Shown here: positions 17,585 to 27,028 of the stretch, piece by piece | Layout of the letters: each line of letters opens with the position of its first letter | Numbering within the stretch: position 1 is the first letter of the stretch | Assembly (NCBI RefSeq): GCF_038002165.1 | Contig: NZ_JBBOBR010000001.1 | Span: 1,736,001 to 1,800,000 of the forward strand | Direction: 5' to 3' | Origin: Cytobacillus sp. FSL H8-0458 | Lineage (GTDB): Bacteria; Bacillota; Bacilli; Bacillales; Cytobacillaceae | DNA: 64,000 nt | Notes under the pieces: model-generated | Seen by the model: the letters and a program-made list of their open reading frames with translations, nothing else | Told to the model about the DNA's origin: nothing | Database searches by the model: none | Made by a program: the position numbers and the translations under genes

Positions 17585-18685
17585 GTGCATTTTTTATCCT
17601 ATGAACTTGCTCAGGAAATAGTGGAGCGCACGATGAAAATTCTCAATAAAAACATAAATGTTATGAATGAAGAAGGCATTATAATCGGATCAGGTGAAAA
17701 GGAAAGGATCAATCAGGTTCATGACGGCGCTGTGCTGGTTTTAAAGAATGGTGAAAGTGTGGAGATTGATGAAAAAAGTGCCGCCGGGCTAAAAGGGGCC
17801 AAGCCTGGGATCAATCTGCCCATCCGTTTTCATAATGATATTATTGGTGTAGTCGGCATTACGGGTGAGCCCGCGCAAATTAGAAATTATGCCGAGCTTG
17901 TTAAAATGGCAGCGGAACTCGTTCTGGAGCAGTCTTTTTTGCTGGAAAGTGTTCAGTGGAAGCAGAGGCTTCAAAGTGAGATCGTGAACCTCCTCATTTC
18001 TGATGAACCATTCGATGAATCGTGGTTAGAAGAAAGGGCAGGCTTTCAGGGATATGATATGAATATCCCTAGAACCGCGATTGTTCTCAAGCTCTACGAA
18101 GAACTTGGAACTATGAATCAAAAGCTGATCAATGACATTCAGTTTGAATTGGGAAAACAGGATCTGACCGGAGTTACTTTCAATAATGAAATTGTCATTT
18201 TAAAATCAGGGAACCATTCAGAACAAAACGCTGTTTTAAAGAGGGTTGCCGGCCTTTCAAGGAGGAAAGCGGCAGTTGGGATAGGAAAGACATCGGAGAA
18301 GATAAGCGGTTTAAAGTCCTCCTTTCGGCAGGCACAGCAGCTTACTGTTCTTGGTCCAAGGCTTCAGCCTGATGCTGACTATTACAGCTATGAAAATTAT
18401 TGGCTCGAGGTGGAGTTATCCATGCTTGGCCTGAAGGATACAGACACACTCTCTTTCTATGACCGGCTCCTGCTGCAGGATAAAAAAGGGGAGCTGGCTC
18501 ATACTCTTGATGTTTTTATGAAAGATGGCGGGGATCTTGGCAAAATAGCAGACAACTTATTTATCCACCGCAATACCCTGAGATACCGCCTGGATAAGAT
18601 AACAGAATTAACTGGAAGAGATCCGCGGAATGTGAAGATGATGCTTGAACTGTATGTAGCGAAATTAATCAAAACGCATCAATAA
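17585..18685 (+). CDS. CdaR-family transcriptional regulator of glycerate/sugar-diacid use
   Basis: A 366-residue activator with the N-terminal sugar-diacid recognition domain (start ELAQEIVERTMKILNKNINV, then GINLPIRFHNDIIGVVGITG) and a C-terminal PucR-type helix-turn-helix (NLFIHRNTLRYRLDKITELTG). In Proteobacteria CdaR responds to glycerate-type diacid metabolites. It sits directly before a GntP permease and a glycerate kinase, so it very probably controls them. The start is GTG 17585 with GGAAGGCGGAG upstream. Confidence 0.9.
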   Translation: MHFLSYELAQEIVERTMKILNKNINVMNEEGIIIGSGEKERINQVHDGAVLVLKNGESVEIDEKSAAGLKGAKPGINLPIRFHNDIIGVVGITGEPAQIRNYAELVKMAAELVLEQSFLLESVQWKQRLQSEIVNLLISDEPFDESWLEERAGFQGYDMNIPRTAIVLKLYEELGTMNQKLINDIQFELGKQDLTGVTFNNEIVILKSGNHSEQNAVLKRVAGLSRRKAAVGIGKTSEKISGLKSSFRQAQQLTVLGPRLQPDADYYSYENYWLEVELSMLGLKDTDTLSFYDRLLLQDKKGELAHTLDVFMKDGGDLGKIADNLFIHRNTLRYRLDKITELTGRDPRNVKMMLELYVAKLIKTHQ

Positions 18686-18756
18686 TTGTGCATATGCACA
18701 ATATATTTAAAATTCTGTCCGTTTATTTTCATCAGCATACACAATGAAACATAACG

Positions 18757-18770
18757 AGCAAACGCTTACA
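18757..18770 (+). promoter_or_regulatory. Possible CcpA cre site before the permease gene
   Basis: AGCAAACGCTTACA matches the catabolite-response element TGWAANCGNTNWCA with two mismatches and lies 34 bp before the permease start. Carbon catabolite control would suit a glycerate uptake gene, but this rests on motif match alone. Confidence 0.45.
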
Positions 18771-18803
18771 ATAGATACATAAATCATCACGGGAGGGCTC
18801 ATA

Positions 18804-20072
18804 GTGGATATAACTATAAGCGCTTTAGGCGCTGTAACAGCCTTAGTTACTGCCATACTATTAATCTTAAAAAAAGTTCCGCCTGCTTATGGAATGGTCG
18901 CAGGTGCTTTAATAGGCGGCTTAGTCGGCGGAGCAGATATCACGAACACTGTAAATTTAATGATGAAAGGAGCTAAGGATATCATACCGGCGGTGCTCAG
19001 AATCCTCGCAGCCGGCATATTGGCAGGTGTTCTGATTGAATCTGGTGCCGCTTCCTCCATTGCTGAAACAATCGTAAAAAAGTTCGGAGAAACCCGGGCG
19101 CTCCTTGCCTTAGCGGTGGCAACGATGATCTTGACAACGGTCGGTGTATTTGTTGATGTGGCAGTCATAACTGTATCACCAATCGCCCTGGCTATCGCGA
19201 AAAGAGCGAAACTGTCCAAAACAGCCATTTTGCTTGCGATGATTGGCGGAGGGAAAACCGGGAATATCATGTCCCCGAATCCGAATGCCATTGCTGCTTC
19301 AGATGCATTTGGCGTACCCCTTACATCAGTTATGGCGGCAGGGATCATCCCCGCTATATTTGGACTTGCTGTCACGTATCTTATTGCTAAAAAATTAGTG
19401 AATAAGGGGTCCAAGATTTCAGGGGGCGAAGTCGAAGCAAACAGTCATACAAATCTGCCATTATTTTTTACGGCGATGATTGCGCCGATCGTTACCATTA
19501 TATTATTGGCGCTTCGCCCGCTATTTGAAATCAATATCGATCCGATGGTGGCACTTCCAGCCGGAGGAATCATCGGGGCCATTGCCATGAAAAAGACCAG
19601 AAAAATCAATGAATATGCTATTTCCGGCTTGAATAAAATGTCAGGCGTTGCCATCATGCTTCTCGGAACTGGGACCCTGGCTGGAATCATCGCAAACTCA
19701 AGCCTAAAAGATGTGATTATAAATGCGTTAACATCATCAGGTCTTCCAGCGTATCTGCTGGCGCCTGTTTCAGGTATTTTCATGTCAGCTGCAACAGCAT
19801 CCACAACTGCAGGGACCGCCGTTGCCAGCGGAGTCTTTGGCAGCACGATTTTAGGATTGGGGATATCAGCTTTAGCAGGAGCAGCCATGATTCATGCGGG
19901 AGCCACCGTACTGGACCACCTGCCGCACGGAAGCTTTTTCCATGCAACCGCAGGAAGTGTGAATATGGACATGAAAGAACGCTTAAAACTGATGCCATAT
20001 GAATCGCTTATCGGTTTAACACTTGCCGTTATTTCAACTCTGATATTTGGAGTTTTTAAGCTATTTGGCTAA
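18804..20072 (+). CDS. GntP-family permease, probably for glycerate
   Basis: A 422-residue integral membrane protein of the GntP/gluconate permease family. Its hydrophobic segments run along its whole length, with family stretches GGGKTGNIMSPNPNAIAASD and AATASTTAGTAVASG, and the late motif GATVLDHLPHGSFFHAT. Substrate choice is inferred from the neighbours: the CdaR regulator upstream and glycerate kinase downstream point to glycerate. The GTG start follows GGGAGGG. Gluconate or another sugar acid remains possible. Confidence 0.9.
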   Translation: MDITISALGAVTALVTAILLILKKVPPAYGMVAGALIGGLVGGADITNTVNLMMKGAKDIIPAVLRILAAGILAGVLIESGAASSIAETIVKKFGETRALLALAVATMILTTVGVFVDVAVITVSPIALAIAKRAKLSKTAILLAMIGGGKTGNIMSPNPNAIAASDAFGVPLTSVMAAGIIPAIFGLAVTYLIAKKLVNKGSKISGGEVEANSHTNLPLFFTAMIAPIVTIILLALRPLFEINIDPMVALPAGGIIGAIAMKKTRKINEYAISGLNKMSGVAIMLLGTGTLAGIIANSSLKDVIINALTSSGLPAYLLAPVSGIFMSAATASTTAGTAVASGVFGSTILGLGISALAGAAMIHAGATVLDHLPHGSFFHATAGSVNMDMKERLKLMPYESLIGLTLAVISTLIFGVFKLFG

Positions 20073-20128
20073 TAACAGGATAGATAGGGGTACGGTCTGG
20101 AAAATATGCTCTTACCTGACATCACCGT

Positions 20129-20325
20129 AGATGCACTCCAAAGACTTAGTGAAATTAAATTGCGTAAAGACGAGATAGCACATCTTATTGTGGCAAAGTG
20201 AAAATAAACTGCTCCTAAATACAAGATAGACACCTCTTATTGAGCCAAAGTGAAAATAAACTGCTTCAAAGCCCAAAATAGATACCACATATTCGACAAA
20301 AGCAAATTAAAGCTCGTGAATATAA
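20129..20325. repeat. Degenerate 54-bp tandem repeat, locus 2
   Basis: The 270-bp gap before the glycerate kinase contains about four diverged units of 45-54 bp: 20129-20171, 20172-20224, 20225-20278 and 20279-20325. The two central units share TCTTATTG, CAAAGTGAAAATAAACTGCT and an A-rich end. The last unit runs up to the kinase ribosome binding site. It is the same family as at 11031-11145. Confidence 0.65.
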
Positions 20326-20342
20326 GAAAGGGGAGATCAAGT

Positions 20343-21479
20343 ATGAAAATCGTCATTGCGCCAGATTCTTTTAAAGAGAGCTTATCGGCACTTGATGCAG
20401 CGAATGCCATTGAGCGAGGGTTTAAATCGATTTTTCCCGATGCCCAATATAAAAAAATGCCGATGGCTGACGGAGGAGAGGGAACGGTCCAATCGGTTGT
20501 AGATGCAACGGGAGGATCGATCATAGAGCGATCAGTTACTGGACCTCTCGGAGACCCGGTACAGGCATTTTTTGGTTTAATGGGGGATGGAAAGACAGCT
20601 GTCATTGAGATGGCCGCTGCATCAGGCTTGCATCTGGTTCCTCCAGAAAAAAGGAATCCCTTGGTGACGTCAACGAGGGGAACAGGGGAATTGATCGCTG
20701 CCGCAATGGACACAGGAGTTCAGCACATCATAATTGGAATTGGCGGAAGTAGCACAAACGATGCCGGGGCAGGAATGATACAAGCATTAGGCGGAAAGCT
20801 TCTTGATAAAACGGGCAGAGAAATCGGCCCTGGCGGAGGGGCGATTGCTGAGCTTTCAGCCATCGACATGTCAAACCTCGATTCAAGGCTTCAGGACGTC
20901 CATATTGAAGTGGCCTGTGACGTAGATAACCCGTTAACTGGTCCCAGAGGTGCTTCCGCTGTCTTTGGCCCTCAAAAAGGGGCGACCCCTGGGATGGTTC
21001 AGCTGCTGGATCGGAATCTGGGCCATTTTGCAGATGTGGTAGAACATGCCCTCGGCAAACCATTTCGCGATATAGAGGGGGCAGGCGCAGCCGGAGGGAT
21101 AGGCGGAAGTCTGCTTGCCTTCTTAAATGCTGACTTAAAAAGGGGAATAGATATTGTCCTAGACGCGGTTAACTTTGAGGAAGAAGTAAAAGGTGCTGAC
21201 CTTGTCATAACTGGTGAAGGAAGGATCGACAGCCAAACGATTTATGGAAAAACGCCGATTGGGGTGGCAAAAGCGGCGAAGAAGTATGGAATACCCGTCA
21301 TCGGTCTTGCAGGTTCCTTATCAGACGACAGCCATATAGTCCATGAACATGGTATTGATGCGCTTTTCAGCATTGTTCCTGGCGTGATAACCCTTTCGGA
21401 TGCCTTTGAGAAGGCATCCATTTATATGGAAAATACAGCAAGGAACATAGCTGCAATGATAAAAATGAACAGAATATGA
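20343..21479 (+). CDS. glxK: Glycerate kinase
   Basis: Phosphorylates glycerate with ATP to feed lower glycolysis. The 378-residue protein is the GarK/GlxK type: MKIVIAPDSFKESLSALDAA at the start, MADGGEGTVQSV, GIGGSSTNDAGAGMIQALGG, and GADLVITGEGRIDSQT near residue 285. GGGGAG lies 7 nt before ATG 20343; the frame is open further upstream, but only through the repeat. It completes the glycerate regulator-permease-kinase module. Confidence 0.94.
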   Translation: MKIVIAPDSFKESLSALDAANAIERGFKSIFPDAQYKKMPMADGGEGTVQSVVDATGGSIIERSVTGPLGDPVQAFFGLMGDGKTAVIEMAAASGLHLVPPEKRNPLVTSTRGTGELIAAAMDTGVQHIIIGIGGSSTNDAGAGMIQALGGKLLDKTGREIGPGGGAIAELSAIDMSNLDSRLQDVHIEVACDVDNPLTGPRGASAVFGPQKGATPGMVQLLDRNLGHFADVVEHALGKPFRDIEGAGAAGGIGGSLLAFLNADLKRGIDIVLDAVNFEEEVKGADLVITGEGRIDSQTIYGKTPIGVAKAAKKYGIPVIGLAGSLSDDSHIVHEHGIDALFSIVPGVITLSDAFEKASIYMENTARNIAAMIKMNRI

Positions 21480-21484
21480 TAATT

Positions 21485-21512
21485 AGAAGCTGTGAGATTC
21501 AGCTTCTTTTCT
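21485..21512 (+). terminator. Intrinsic terminator after the glycerate kinase
   Basis: AGAAGCTG and CAGCTTCT form a perfect stem around TGAGATT, followed by TTTC. Confidence 0.88.
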
Positions 21513-21577
21513 TATAGACAATAATAATATTATGTAAACTAATCAAGATAAATTAAAAAGGACTGCACCCAGTCCTT

Positions 21578-22600
21578 TCAATTCCCGCTGACTAAAATTA
21601 GCACAAAATATCCAATCATCGTTACCAGCCCAATAGGCACTCCGAATACGGCCCACTCTTTACTCGTAATCTGCAGTTTCCCAGCAGCTATGATATTGGG
21701 AATATTCCCGGGAATCAGCATTCCACCGCTGATCAAGAGTCCAAGGAGTATGGATTGAACCGTAAAATGATCCATGGATGGGCTGATTTCAGCCGCTGCA
21801 AGGGTGGCATTGTCCAATACAGCAGAAATCATATTGATCCAATATAACAGAAGTGGATTTAAACCGATTAAAAAATGATTAATCAGCGGTTCAAAACCGG
21901 CTCCGAGCATCGTCAGCCCCATGACAAAAAAATAAATCTTCAAAGCTCTGACAAAAATTTCTTCATAGCTTTCACCGGCAGGCTTCTTGGTAAATGAAGC
22001 TTTTCCAGAAACAGGCGGGTTAACTGCAATTGCTGTCATTATGCCGAAGAATACGAGTGCAATGATAATTTGCGGTCCAACCAATTCCATTAAAAAGAAA
22101 AAGTCTTCTTTCATTTTACTGATGGCAATGGTGGAAAGCGGTTCGCCAATTGGCGTCAATGCTGCTCCAAGGCCAATCGAAAAGCAGGCGAGTACCGTCA
22201 GCCTGACTTCTGAGCTTCTATCAAGCCTTAGGGCACTTATAATTAACACAAGAACCAGCGCAGCGATAATAGCAGTAATGACACTTGAAATTAATCCAAG
22301 GAAAATAACAATTAAAGCTGCAAATAACCGAAACGGCATACGCTGGCTTACTGAAAGGATGCTCTTTTCCAGATTTGCCTGAAACCATTTAAAAAAGAGG
22401 CCTGCAATAAAGACAGCAAGCGTAATTTTTACAGGCTCCTTTGCCGCTTGTACAAAAAGACCGCTGTTCAGAACTCCGCTTGCGAGTGCTGCTGATAGCC
22501 CCATTACAAATAAAAACATCTCCAGATTTTTTTCCACAAACTCAGAAAGAAAAGGCATGACAAGAACGATAATGAAAATAACCACTAATAAATAAATCAT
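21578..22600 (-). CDS. DUF1646-family membrane transporter
   Basis: A 340-residue hydrophobic protein with about ten membrane segments, recognisable as the DUF1646 family (ion-transporter superfamily fold). Conserved parts include FSIGLGAALTPIGEPLSTIA and LDNATLAAAEISPSM, which look like the paired re-entrant loops of that superfamily. It may carry a cation or organic anion; the substrate is unknown. It is transcribed towards the glycerate genes and away from the small gene behind it. A Shine-Dalgarno GGAGCAGGA lies before the ATG. Confidence 0.85.
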   Translation of the reverse strand: MIYLLVVIFIIVLVMPFLSEFVEKNLEMFLFVMGLSAALASGVLNSGLFVQAAKEPVKITLAVFIAGLFFKWFQANLEKSILSVSQRMPFRLFAALIVIFLGLISSVITAIIAALVLVLIISALRLDRSSEVRLTVLACFSIGLGAALTPIGEPLSTIAISKMKEDFFFLMELVGPQIIIALVFFGIMTAIAVNPPVSGKASFTKKPAGESYEEIFVRALKIYFFVMGLTMLGAGFEPLINHFLIGLNPLLLYWINMISAVLDNATLAAAEISPSMDHFTVQSILLGLLISGGMLIPGNIPNIIAAGKLQITSKEWAVFGVPIGLVTMIGYFVLILVSGN

Positions 22601-22684
22601 AAATCCTGCTCCATTTTGGTTATTTTCCCAGCTTAATCACAAGGAATATTACATGCATATGCATACCCCCGGACAAACTTGCCA

Positions 22685-22716
22685 TAAAAAAATCCCTGCA
22701 AGATACCCGCAGGGAT
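22685..22716 (-). terminator. Intrinsic terminator of the 54-residue small gene
   Basis: Read on the minus strand, CCCTGCGGG, TATCTT and GCAGGG form a hairpin followed by ATTTTTTT. Confidence 0.88.
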
Positions 22717-22722
22717 AATACC

Positions 22723-22887
22723 TTAGTTATAGTCATTTAAAACTGTTCCAGTCAGATCGAATTCAGGTTCCATGCTTTTGATGGCATTTGTGTCAATAGG
22801 AGTTGTACCGGCCGGCTGTATTTCTTCAATCACAGGGGGTGTCAGCGGGGATAAATTATGACTTTTCTTTGCTTGATTGTCCAACAA
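22723..22887 (-). CDS. Small protein of unknown function, 54 residues
   Basis: A minus-strand frame starting at TTG 22887 with AAGGAG at 22902-22897, a 9-nt spacing, and ending just before a strong terminator. The product is soluble and rich in proline, threonine and acidic residues (LSPLTPPVIEEIQPAG, later AIKSMEPEFDLTGTVL). No domain is recognised. A good ribosome binding site plus a dedicated terminator make it a likely real gene despite its size. Confidence 0.6.
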   Translation of the reverse strand: MLDNQAKKSHNLSPLTPPVIEEIQPAGTTPIDTNAIKSMEPEFDLTGTVLNDYN

Positions 22888-23134
22888 ATGAATCAACTCC
22901 TTTACAGTATTTGTTAATTACATTCCTGTTTTACTGTTATATTCAAACATGTAAATTATGGAAGTTGTCTTAGGGAGGTATTTTTATTTTTTACCAAATA
23001 ATGATTTCTATGTACAAAAAGGCACTTATTATTTTTAGATTATTCTATCCTTTGAGCTTGCACGGTCAGGTATGTTAAGATGTTATTTTATTGAAATGAA
23101 GATAATCGCTAGGATACTAGAGAGGAAGTTCAGC

Positions 23135-24295
23135 TTGGACAAACGCATCTATTTATTGGCAATCATATCATTTGTTGTTGGAATGGTGGAATTGATTATA
23201 GGAGGGCTGCTGGATCTTGTCGCTTCAGATTTGGGTGTCAGCCTTGGTCAGGCAGGTCTGTTGATCACAGTATTTTCGCTCGCCTTTGCGATCGCAGCGC
23301 CTGTCCTGCTCACAATGACGGTTAAAATGGAACGCAGCAGTTTAATGATGATATCTTTGGCTGTATTTTTGGCAGGGAACATTGTGGCCGTATTCAGCCC
23401 GTTTTACAATGTTTTATTAGTCGGCCGAATTCTGGCGGCAGCAAGCGGCTCACTGCTCATTGCCTTGTGCATGACAATGGCATCGTACATCGTATCAGAA
23501 GAATATCGTGCACGTGCGATCGGAATTGTGTTTATGGGAATCAGTGCATCACTTGTGCTTGGTGTTCCCATTGGATTAATGCTTGGAAATGCTTTTGGCT
23601 GGCGGGCCCCATTTGTGCTGATTTCAGCACTTACACTCTTATCAATGGCGGGGGTGTACTTCTTTCTTGGGAAGGTTGCTCCAAAACCTGCGGTGCCGAT
23701 TGGCGTACAGCTTAAAACGCTGAAAAGCAGGAAAATTGCACTGATCCAGATAACATCCTTTTTATTGATGACTGGCCATTTAGCTTTTTACGGATACTTG
23801 ACACCTTTCCTGAAGATGAATATGGGTCTTGATGGAAACTGGGTCAGCATCGTGTATCTGATTTTCGGGATTGCAGCGGTAATCGGAGGCGGCCTTGGCG
23901 GGCACCTGGCTGACCGTTTTGGTGCAAAATCGGTCATTTTAACACTTGTTGCCATGTTTGGAATTACCCTTTTCGCATTGCCTTTTGCCGCTTTTTCCCT
24001 GCCGGTTTTCCTTATTACAGTTGTCATTTGGAGTATGCTCAGCTGGGCGGTCACACCGGCCATACACAGCTACTTAATTGAAGTTACACCGGAAACTTCG
24101 GATATTCAGCAGACATTGAACAATTCCGCAGTTCACATGGGAATGGCATTCGGCAGCATGATCGGAGGAATCATGATTGAGACAACCTCCGTTGAATACA
24201 ATGCAGCTGCAGGAAGTATTTTTATAATTATTGCTCTTGGCACAGCAGCTCTTTCCATGGCGAAAAAAGAAAGAAGGACTGCTGAAATAGATTAA
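23135..24295 (+). CDS. MFS transporter (DHA1/AraJ-like)
   Basis: A 386-residue major facilitator with twelve predicted membrane segments. The loop between segments 2 and 3 is degenerate (TVKMERSSLMM), as in AraJ/YdhP-like carriers, while the later loop GGHLADRFGAKSV is a clear MFS motif A repeat. GRILAAASGSLLIALCM is typical of drug/sugar efflux members. I prefer TTG 23135 with AGAGGAAG upstream; the frame is open from 23072, but that extension is not membrane-like. Substrate unknown, efflux likely. Confidence 0.88.
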   Translation: MDKRIYLLAIISFVVGMVELIIGGLLDLVASDLGVSLGQAGLLITVFSLAFAIAAPVLLTMTVKMERSSLMMISLAVFLAGNIVAVFSPFYNVLLVGRILAAASGSLLIALCMTMASYIVSEEYRARAIGIVFMGISASLVLGVPIGLMLGNAFGWRAPFVLISALTLLSMAGVYFFLGKVAPKPAVPIGVQLKTLKSRKIALIQITSFLLMTGHLAFYGYLTPFLKMNMGLDGNWVSIVYLIFGIAAVIGGGLGGHLADRFGAKSVILTLVAMFGITLFALPFAAFSLPVFLITVVIWSMLSWAVTPAIHSYLIEVTPETSDIQQTLNNSAVHMGMAFGSMIGGIMIETTSVEYNAAAGSIFIIIALGTAALSMAKKERRTAEID

Positions 24296-24304
24296 TTGAT
24301 GTTA

Positions 24305-24338
24305 ATGCCGGCTTCTGTGGAGGCCGTCATTTTTTTTG
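24305..24338 (+). terminator. Intrinsic terminator after the MFS gene
   Basis: ATGCCGGCTT and AGGCCGTCAT form an imperfect stem followed by a run of eight T. Confidence 0.8.
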
Positions 24339-24502
24339 AGTAAAGTGACAAACTATTTCAATTATTAAAAAATAAATCTTCAAAATATATTGATATATCT
24401 TCCTTTTATCTACTATAATCAAATTGTCTATTGGTACAACATGAGATTATAGGGGGAATTTGGAATTTATTTTATTGAAATAATAATAAAGGAGTCTGTT
24501 TC

Positions 24503-25756
24503 ATGAGCCAGTTTAGCTATATTCTCCGTACTTTAATTGTCATTATTCCTACTGTATTGATCATCAGCATTGCAGTATGTGTTGGAAACGGGCTTGAAGG
24601 CAGTGCTTTTTGGATGACCATCGGGTTTATTGTCATCCTTGGCACGCTGGCGGGAATATTATCCGCATTTATGAACTACCGCAAGTTTATTGCACCTATC
24701 AGCAAAATTAATAGATTTATTGATGAACTTGCAGATGGGAACATGTCCACAAGGCTGGACGAAAAATCAGTAGGCCAGCTTGGTTCGATTGCTTCAGCAT
24801 TGAACCATACTGCTTCCGTCTGGCAGGAGGTGCTGAATAAAGTGGTCCTGGCTTCGGATGAAGTTACACAATATGCCCAGCAGCTATCATCAGGAGCCCA
24901 GCAGACAAATATGGCAACAAGCCACATTGCTGAGGTGATTGAAGAGATTGCTGCAGGGGCAGACAATCAGGTCCACGGAGTCGGAACGGCTTCCAATGTC
25001 ATTATGCAGATGTCTGAAACCTTGACACAGGTGGCGGCAAGCTCAGAACAGGTGACAGAGCAAATCAATGATTCACTGGAAAAAGCAAATCAGGGTGATG
25101 CATCCATTTCCACGGCGGGCTGCCAAATGAATTCCATCCATGTAAATGTACAGGACTTATCCAATGTGGTAAAAGGCCTTGGCCAGCGTTCACAGGAAAT
25201 TGGAAAGATTATTGAAGTGATTACAGGCATTGCTGCTCAAACGAACCTTCTGGCATTGAATGCTGCCATCGAAGCGGCACGTGCAGGGGAACAGGGTAAA
25301 GGCTTTGCCGTTGTAGCGAACGAGGTGAGAAATCTCGCTGAAAAATCGGCGGAATCCACCCTGCAGATCAGCCAGCTGATCTCAAAAATTCAGGAAGAAA
25401 CCCATCAGGTTGTCCAAACCATGGATACTGTCAATCATGAAGTAACAGAAGGCATGGAAGTCATGAAGGGGGCAGGGGATTCCTTCAAACAAATCCGTCA
25501 GTCTGTCAGCATGGTGACCAATCAAATGCAGGAAGTCGCTTCAGCCATTCAGCAAATGTCTGCCGGTTCCCAGAAAATGGTCGAGTCCATGGATGAGATA
25601 ACCCATGTGGCAAATGAATCCGCCATGGCTACACAAAGTGTACTGGCATCAACTGAAGAACAGGCTGCATCCATGGAGGAAATATCTCTTTCTGCCGACC
25701 ACCTTACGTTCATGGCCGAGGATTTGAAAGGGTTAATCAGCAGGTTTAAGTTATAG
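24503..25756 (+). CDS. Methyl-accepting chemotaxis-type receptor with minimal sensor
   Basis: A 417-residue transducer. Two hydrophobic segments (residues 8-28 and 35-57) are separated by only a few residues, so there is no periplasmic-style ligand domain. A HAMP domain follows ([20 protein letters not shown]), then a long coiled signalling domain with the tip [20 protein letters not shown] and [20 protein letters not shown]. Methylation-type glutamine and glutamate pairs are visible. It probably senses a membrane or cytosolic cue, or partners with another sensor. It is monocistronic. Confidence 0.93.
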   Translation: MSQFSYILRTLIVIIPTVLIISIAVCVGNGLEGSAFWMTIGFIVILGTLAGILSAFMNYRKFIAPISKINRFIDELADGNMSTRLDEKSVGQLGSIASALNHTASVWQEVLNKVVLASDEVTQYAQQLSSGAQQTNMATSHIAEVIEEIAAGADNQVHGVGTASNVIMQMSETLTQVAASSEQVTEQINDSLEKANQGDASISTAGCQMNSIHVNVQDLSNVVKGLGQRSQEIGKIIEVITGIAAQTNLLALNAAIEAARAGEQGKGFAVVANEVRNLAEKSAESTLQISQLISKIQEETHQVVQTMDTVNHEVTEGMEVMKGAGDSFKQIRQSVSMVTNQMQEVASAIQQMSAGSQKMVESMDEITHVANESAMATQSVLASTEEQAASMEEISLSADHLTFMAEDLKGLISRFKL

Positions 25757-25787
25757 AGTTTAGGTCTAGAAACCTAGACTCTTTTTA
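25755..25787 (+). terminator. Intrinsic terminator after the chemotaxis receptor
   Basis: AGAGTTTAGGT and ACCTAGACTCT form a stem with one mismatch around CTAGAA, followed by TTTT. Confidence 0.88.
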
Positions 25788-25810
25788 TAAAAGGAGAGGA
25801 GTGCCGTAAT

Positions 25811-26764
25811 TTGATAAAAAAGAAAAGGACAGTATCCGGCTTAATCATAAAACTTGAAGCATTAGTAAGGCGAATGCCTGAAATGGAACCGGGGAGGGAG
25901 ATGGCAATCTCCCAATTGAACAAACGCAGAGCTGGATATACAGGGGAACAAAAGCTGGATTATTATTTAAATTTTTTGGACGAAAAAGAGTATTGGATCT
26001 ATCATGGGCTACGGCTTTCAAACGAAAATCAATTTTTCCAGATTGATACCCTGCTTTTAACCAATGGATTCGCCATAATTTTAGAAGTAAAAAACTGGAA
26101 CGGCACCATTATCTTTGACCCTGAATTCCACCAGGTCATCCGAATCCATAACGAAAAAGAGGAAGCTTTCCACGACCCCATTTCCCAGGCTGAACACCAG
26201 AGCCGGCAATTAAAAAAGTGGATGGCAGCACATGGCTTCCCGGAAATCCCCGTTGAGTTTGCCGTTGTGATCAGCAGCCCTTCCACCATCATCAAATCCT
26301 CATCGAAACACACCTCAAAAAAAGTTGTGCATGCCCACCGTTTGTTAAGCAAACTTAACTCCATTAAAAAATCATATTTGATTGAGAGATTAACCGAAAA
26401 ACAATTAAAAAAAATAAACCAGACACTTTTGAAAAAACATGTCGAGCAAGAAATTGATGTGATGAAATTTATTAAAGTAAATCCAGAAGCGATTCTTACC
26501 GGTGTCCATTGTCCAAAATGCGGCTCGCTGCCAATGATTTACCATTGGGGGAAATGGCATTGCCCTGCCTGCAAGTCCATATCTTCAAACGCGTATCATC
26601 AAGCTGTCCAAGATTATTTTCTGCTGATTAAGCCAGTCATTACAAGTAAGGAGTTTAGAGAATTCACACATGTAGGGTCCTTAAATTCAGCCATGAGATT
26701 ACTTTCCAGTATGGGATTACTGCAAAAAGGTGAAAGATCACAAAGGGTATATTTAAAAATGTGA
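25811..26764 (+). CDS. NERD-domain (nuclease-related) protein with zinc ribbon
   Basis: A 317-residue cytosolic protein. Residues about 35-160 are a NERD domain, with RAGYTGEQKLDYYLNFL and the nuclease-like strand TNGFAIILEVKNWNG, where Asp/Glu-x-Lys resembles restriction-endonuclease cores. A zinc ribbon follows near residue 235 (CPKCG and CPACK). NERD proteins are common in Bacillus, often without a known role in DNA processing. The TTG start has AAAGGAGAGGAG upstream. The 3' side carries a striking 21-bp repeat. Confidence 0.88.
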   Translation: MIKKKRTVSGLIIKLEALVRRMPEMEPGREMAISQLNKRRAGYTGEQKLDYYLNFLDEKEYWIYHGLRLSNENQFFQIDTLLLTNGFAIILEVKNWNGTIIFDPEFHQVIRIHNEKEEAFHDPISQAEHQSRQLKKWMAAHGFPEIPVEFAVVISSPSTIIKSSSKHTSKKVVHAHRLLSKLNSIKKSYLIERLTEKQLKKINQTLLKKHVEQEIDVMKFIKVNPEAILTGVHCPKCGSLPMIYHWGKWHCPACKSISSNAYHQAVQDYFLLIKPVITSKEFREFTHVGSLNSAMRLLSSMGLLQKGERSQRVYLKM

Positions 26765-26890
26765 ACGTTAGGAAAACAATCGTGATATTGGGGAAAGGTT
26801 CAATGAAATTGAGGAAAGCAATTTGAAAAATGGGGAAACAAGTCAAGAATTTGGGGAAAAGAACGATCAAACTGAGGAAAACATCCACAC
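26765..26890. repeat. Six-unit, 21-bp-phased degenerate repeat after the NERD gene
   Basis: The core GGAAA occurs at 26771, 26792, 26813, 26834, 26855 and 26876, exactly every 21 bp, usually preceded by TTGGG or TTGAG. The sequence between cores is diverged but rich in A and CAA. The minus strand reads it as heptapeptides of the type CFPQFDR, SFPQILD, LFPHFSN. It lies between the NERD stop and a terminator. Confidence 0.75.
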
Positions 26891-26917
26891 AAAAGAAAAA
26901 AATAGTTTGTAAAGCTG

Positions 26918-26944
26918 ACACCCGGGGAAACCCGGGTGTTTTTA
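26918..26944 (+). terminator. Intrinsic terminator downstream of the 21-bp repeat
   Basis: ACACCCGGG and CCCGGGTGT form a perfect stem around a GAAA tetraloop, followed by TTTTT. Confidence 0.93.
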
Positions 26945-27028
26945 TGTCGAATAACATACCTATTAGTGTATTTACACCTGCCAAAATGATAATATATCCA
27001 TAAACATAACCCCATTTGGAGGTATTCC

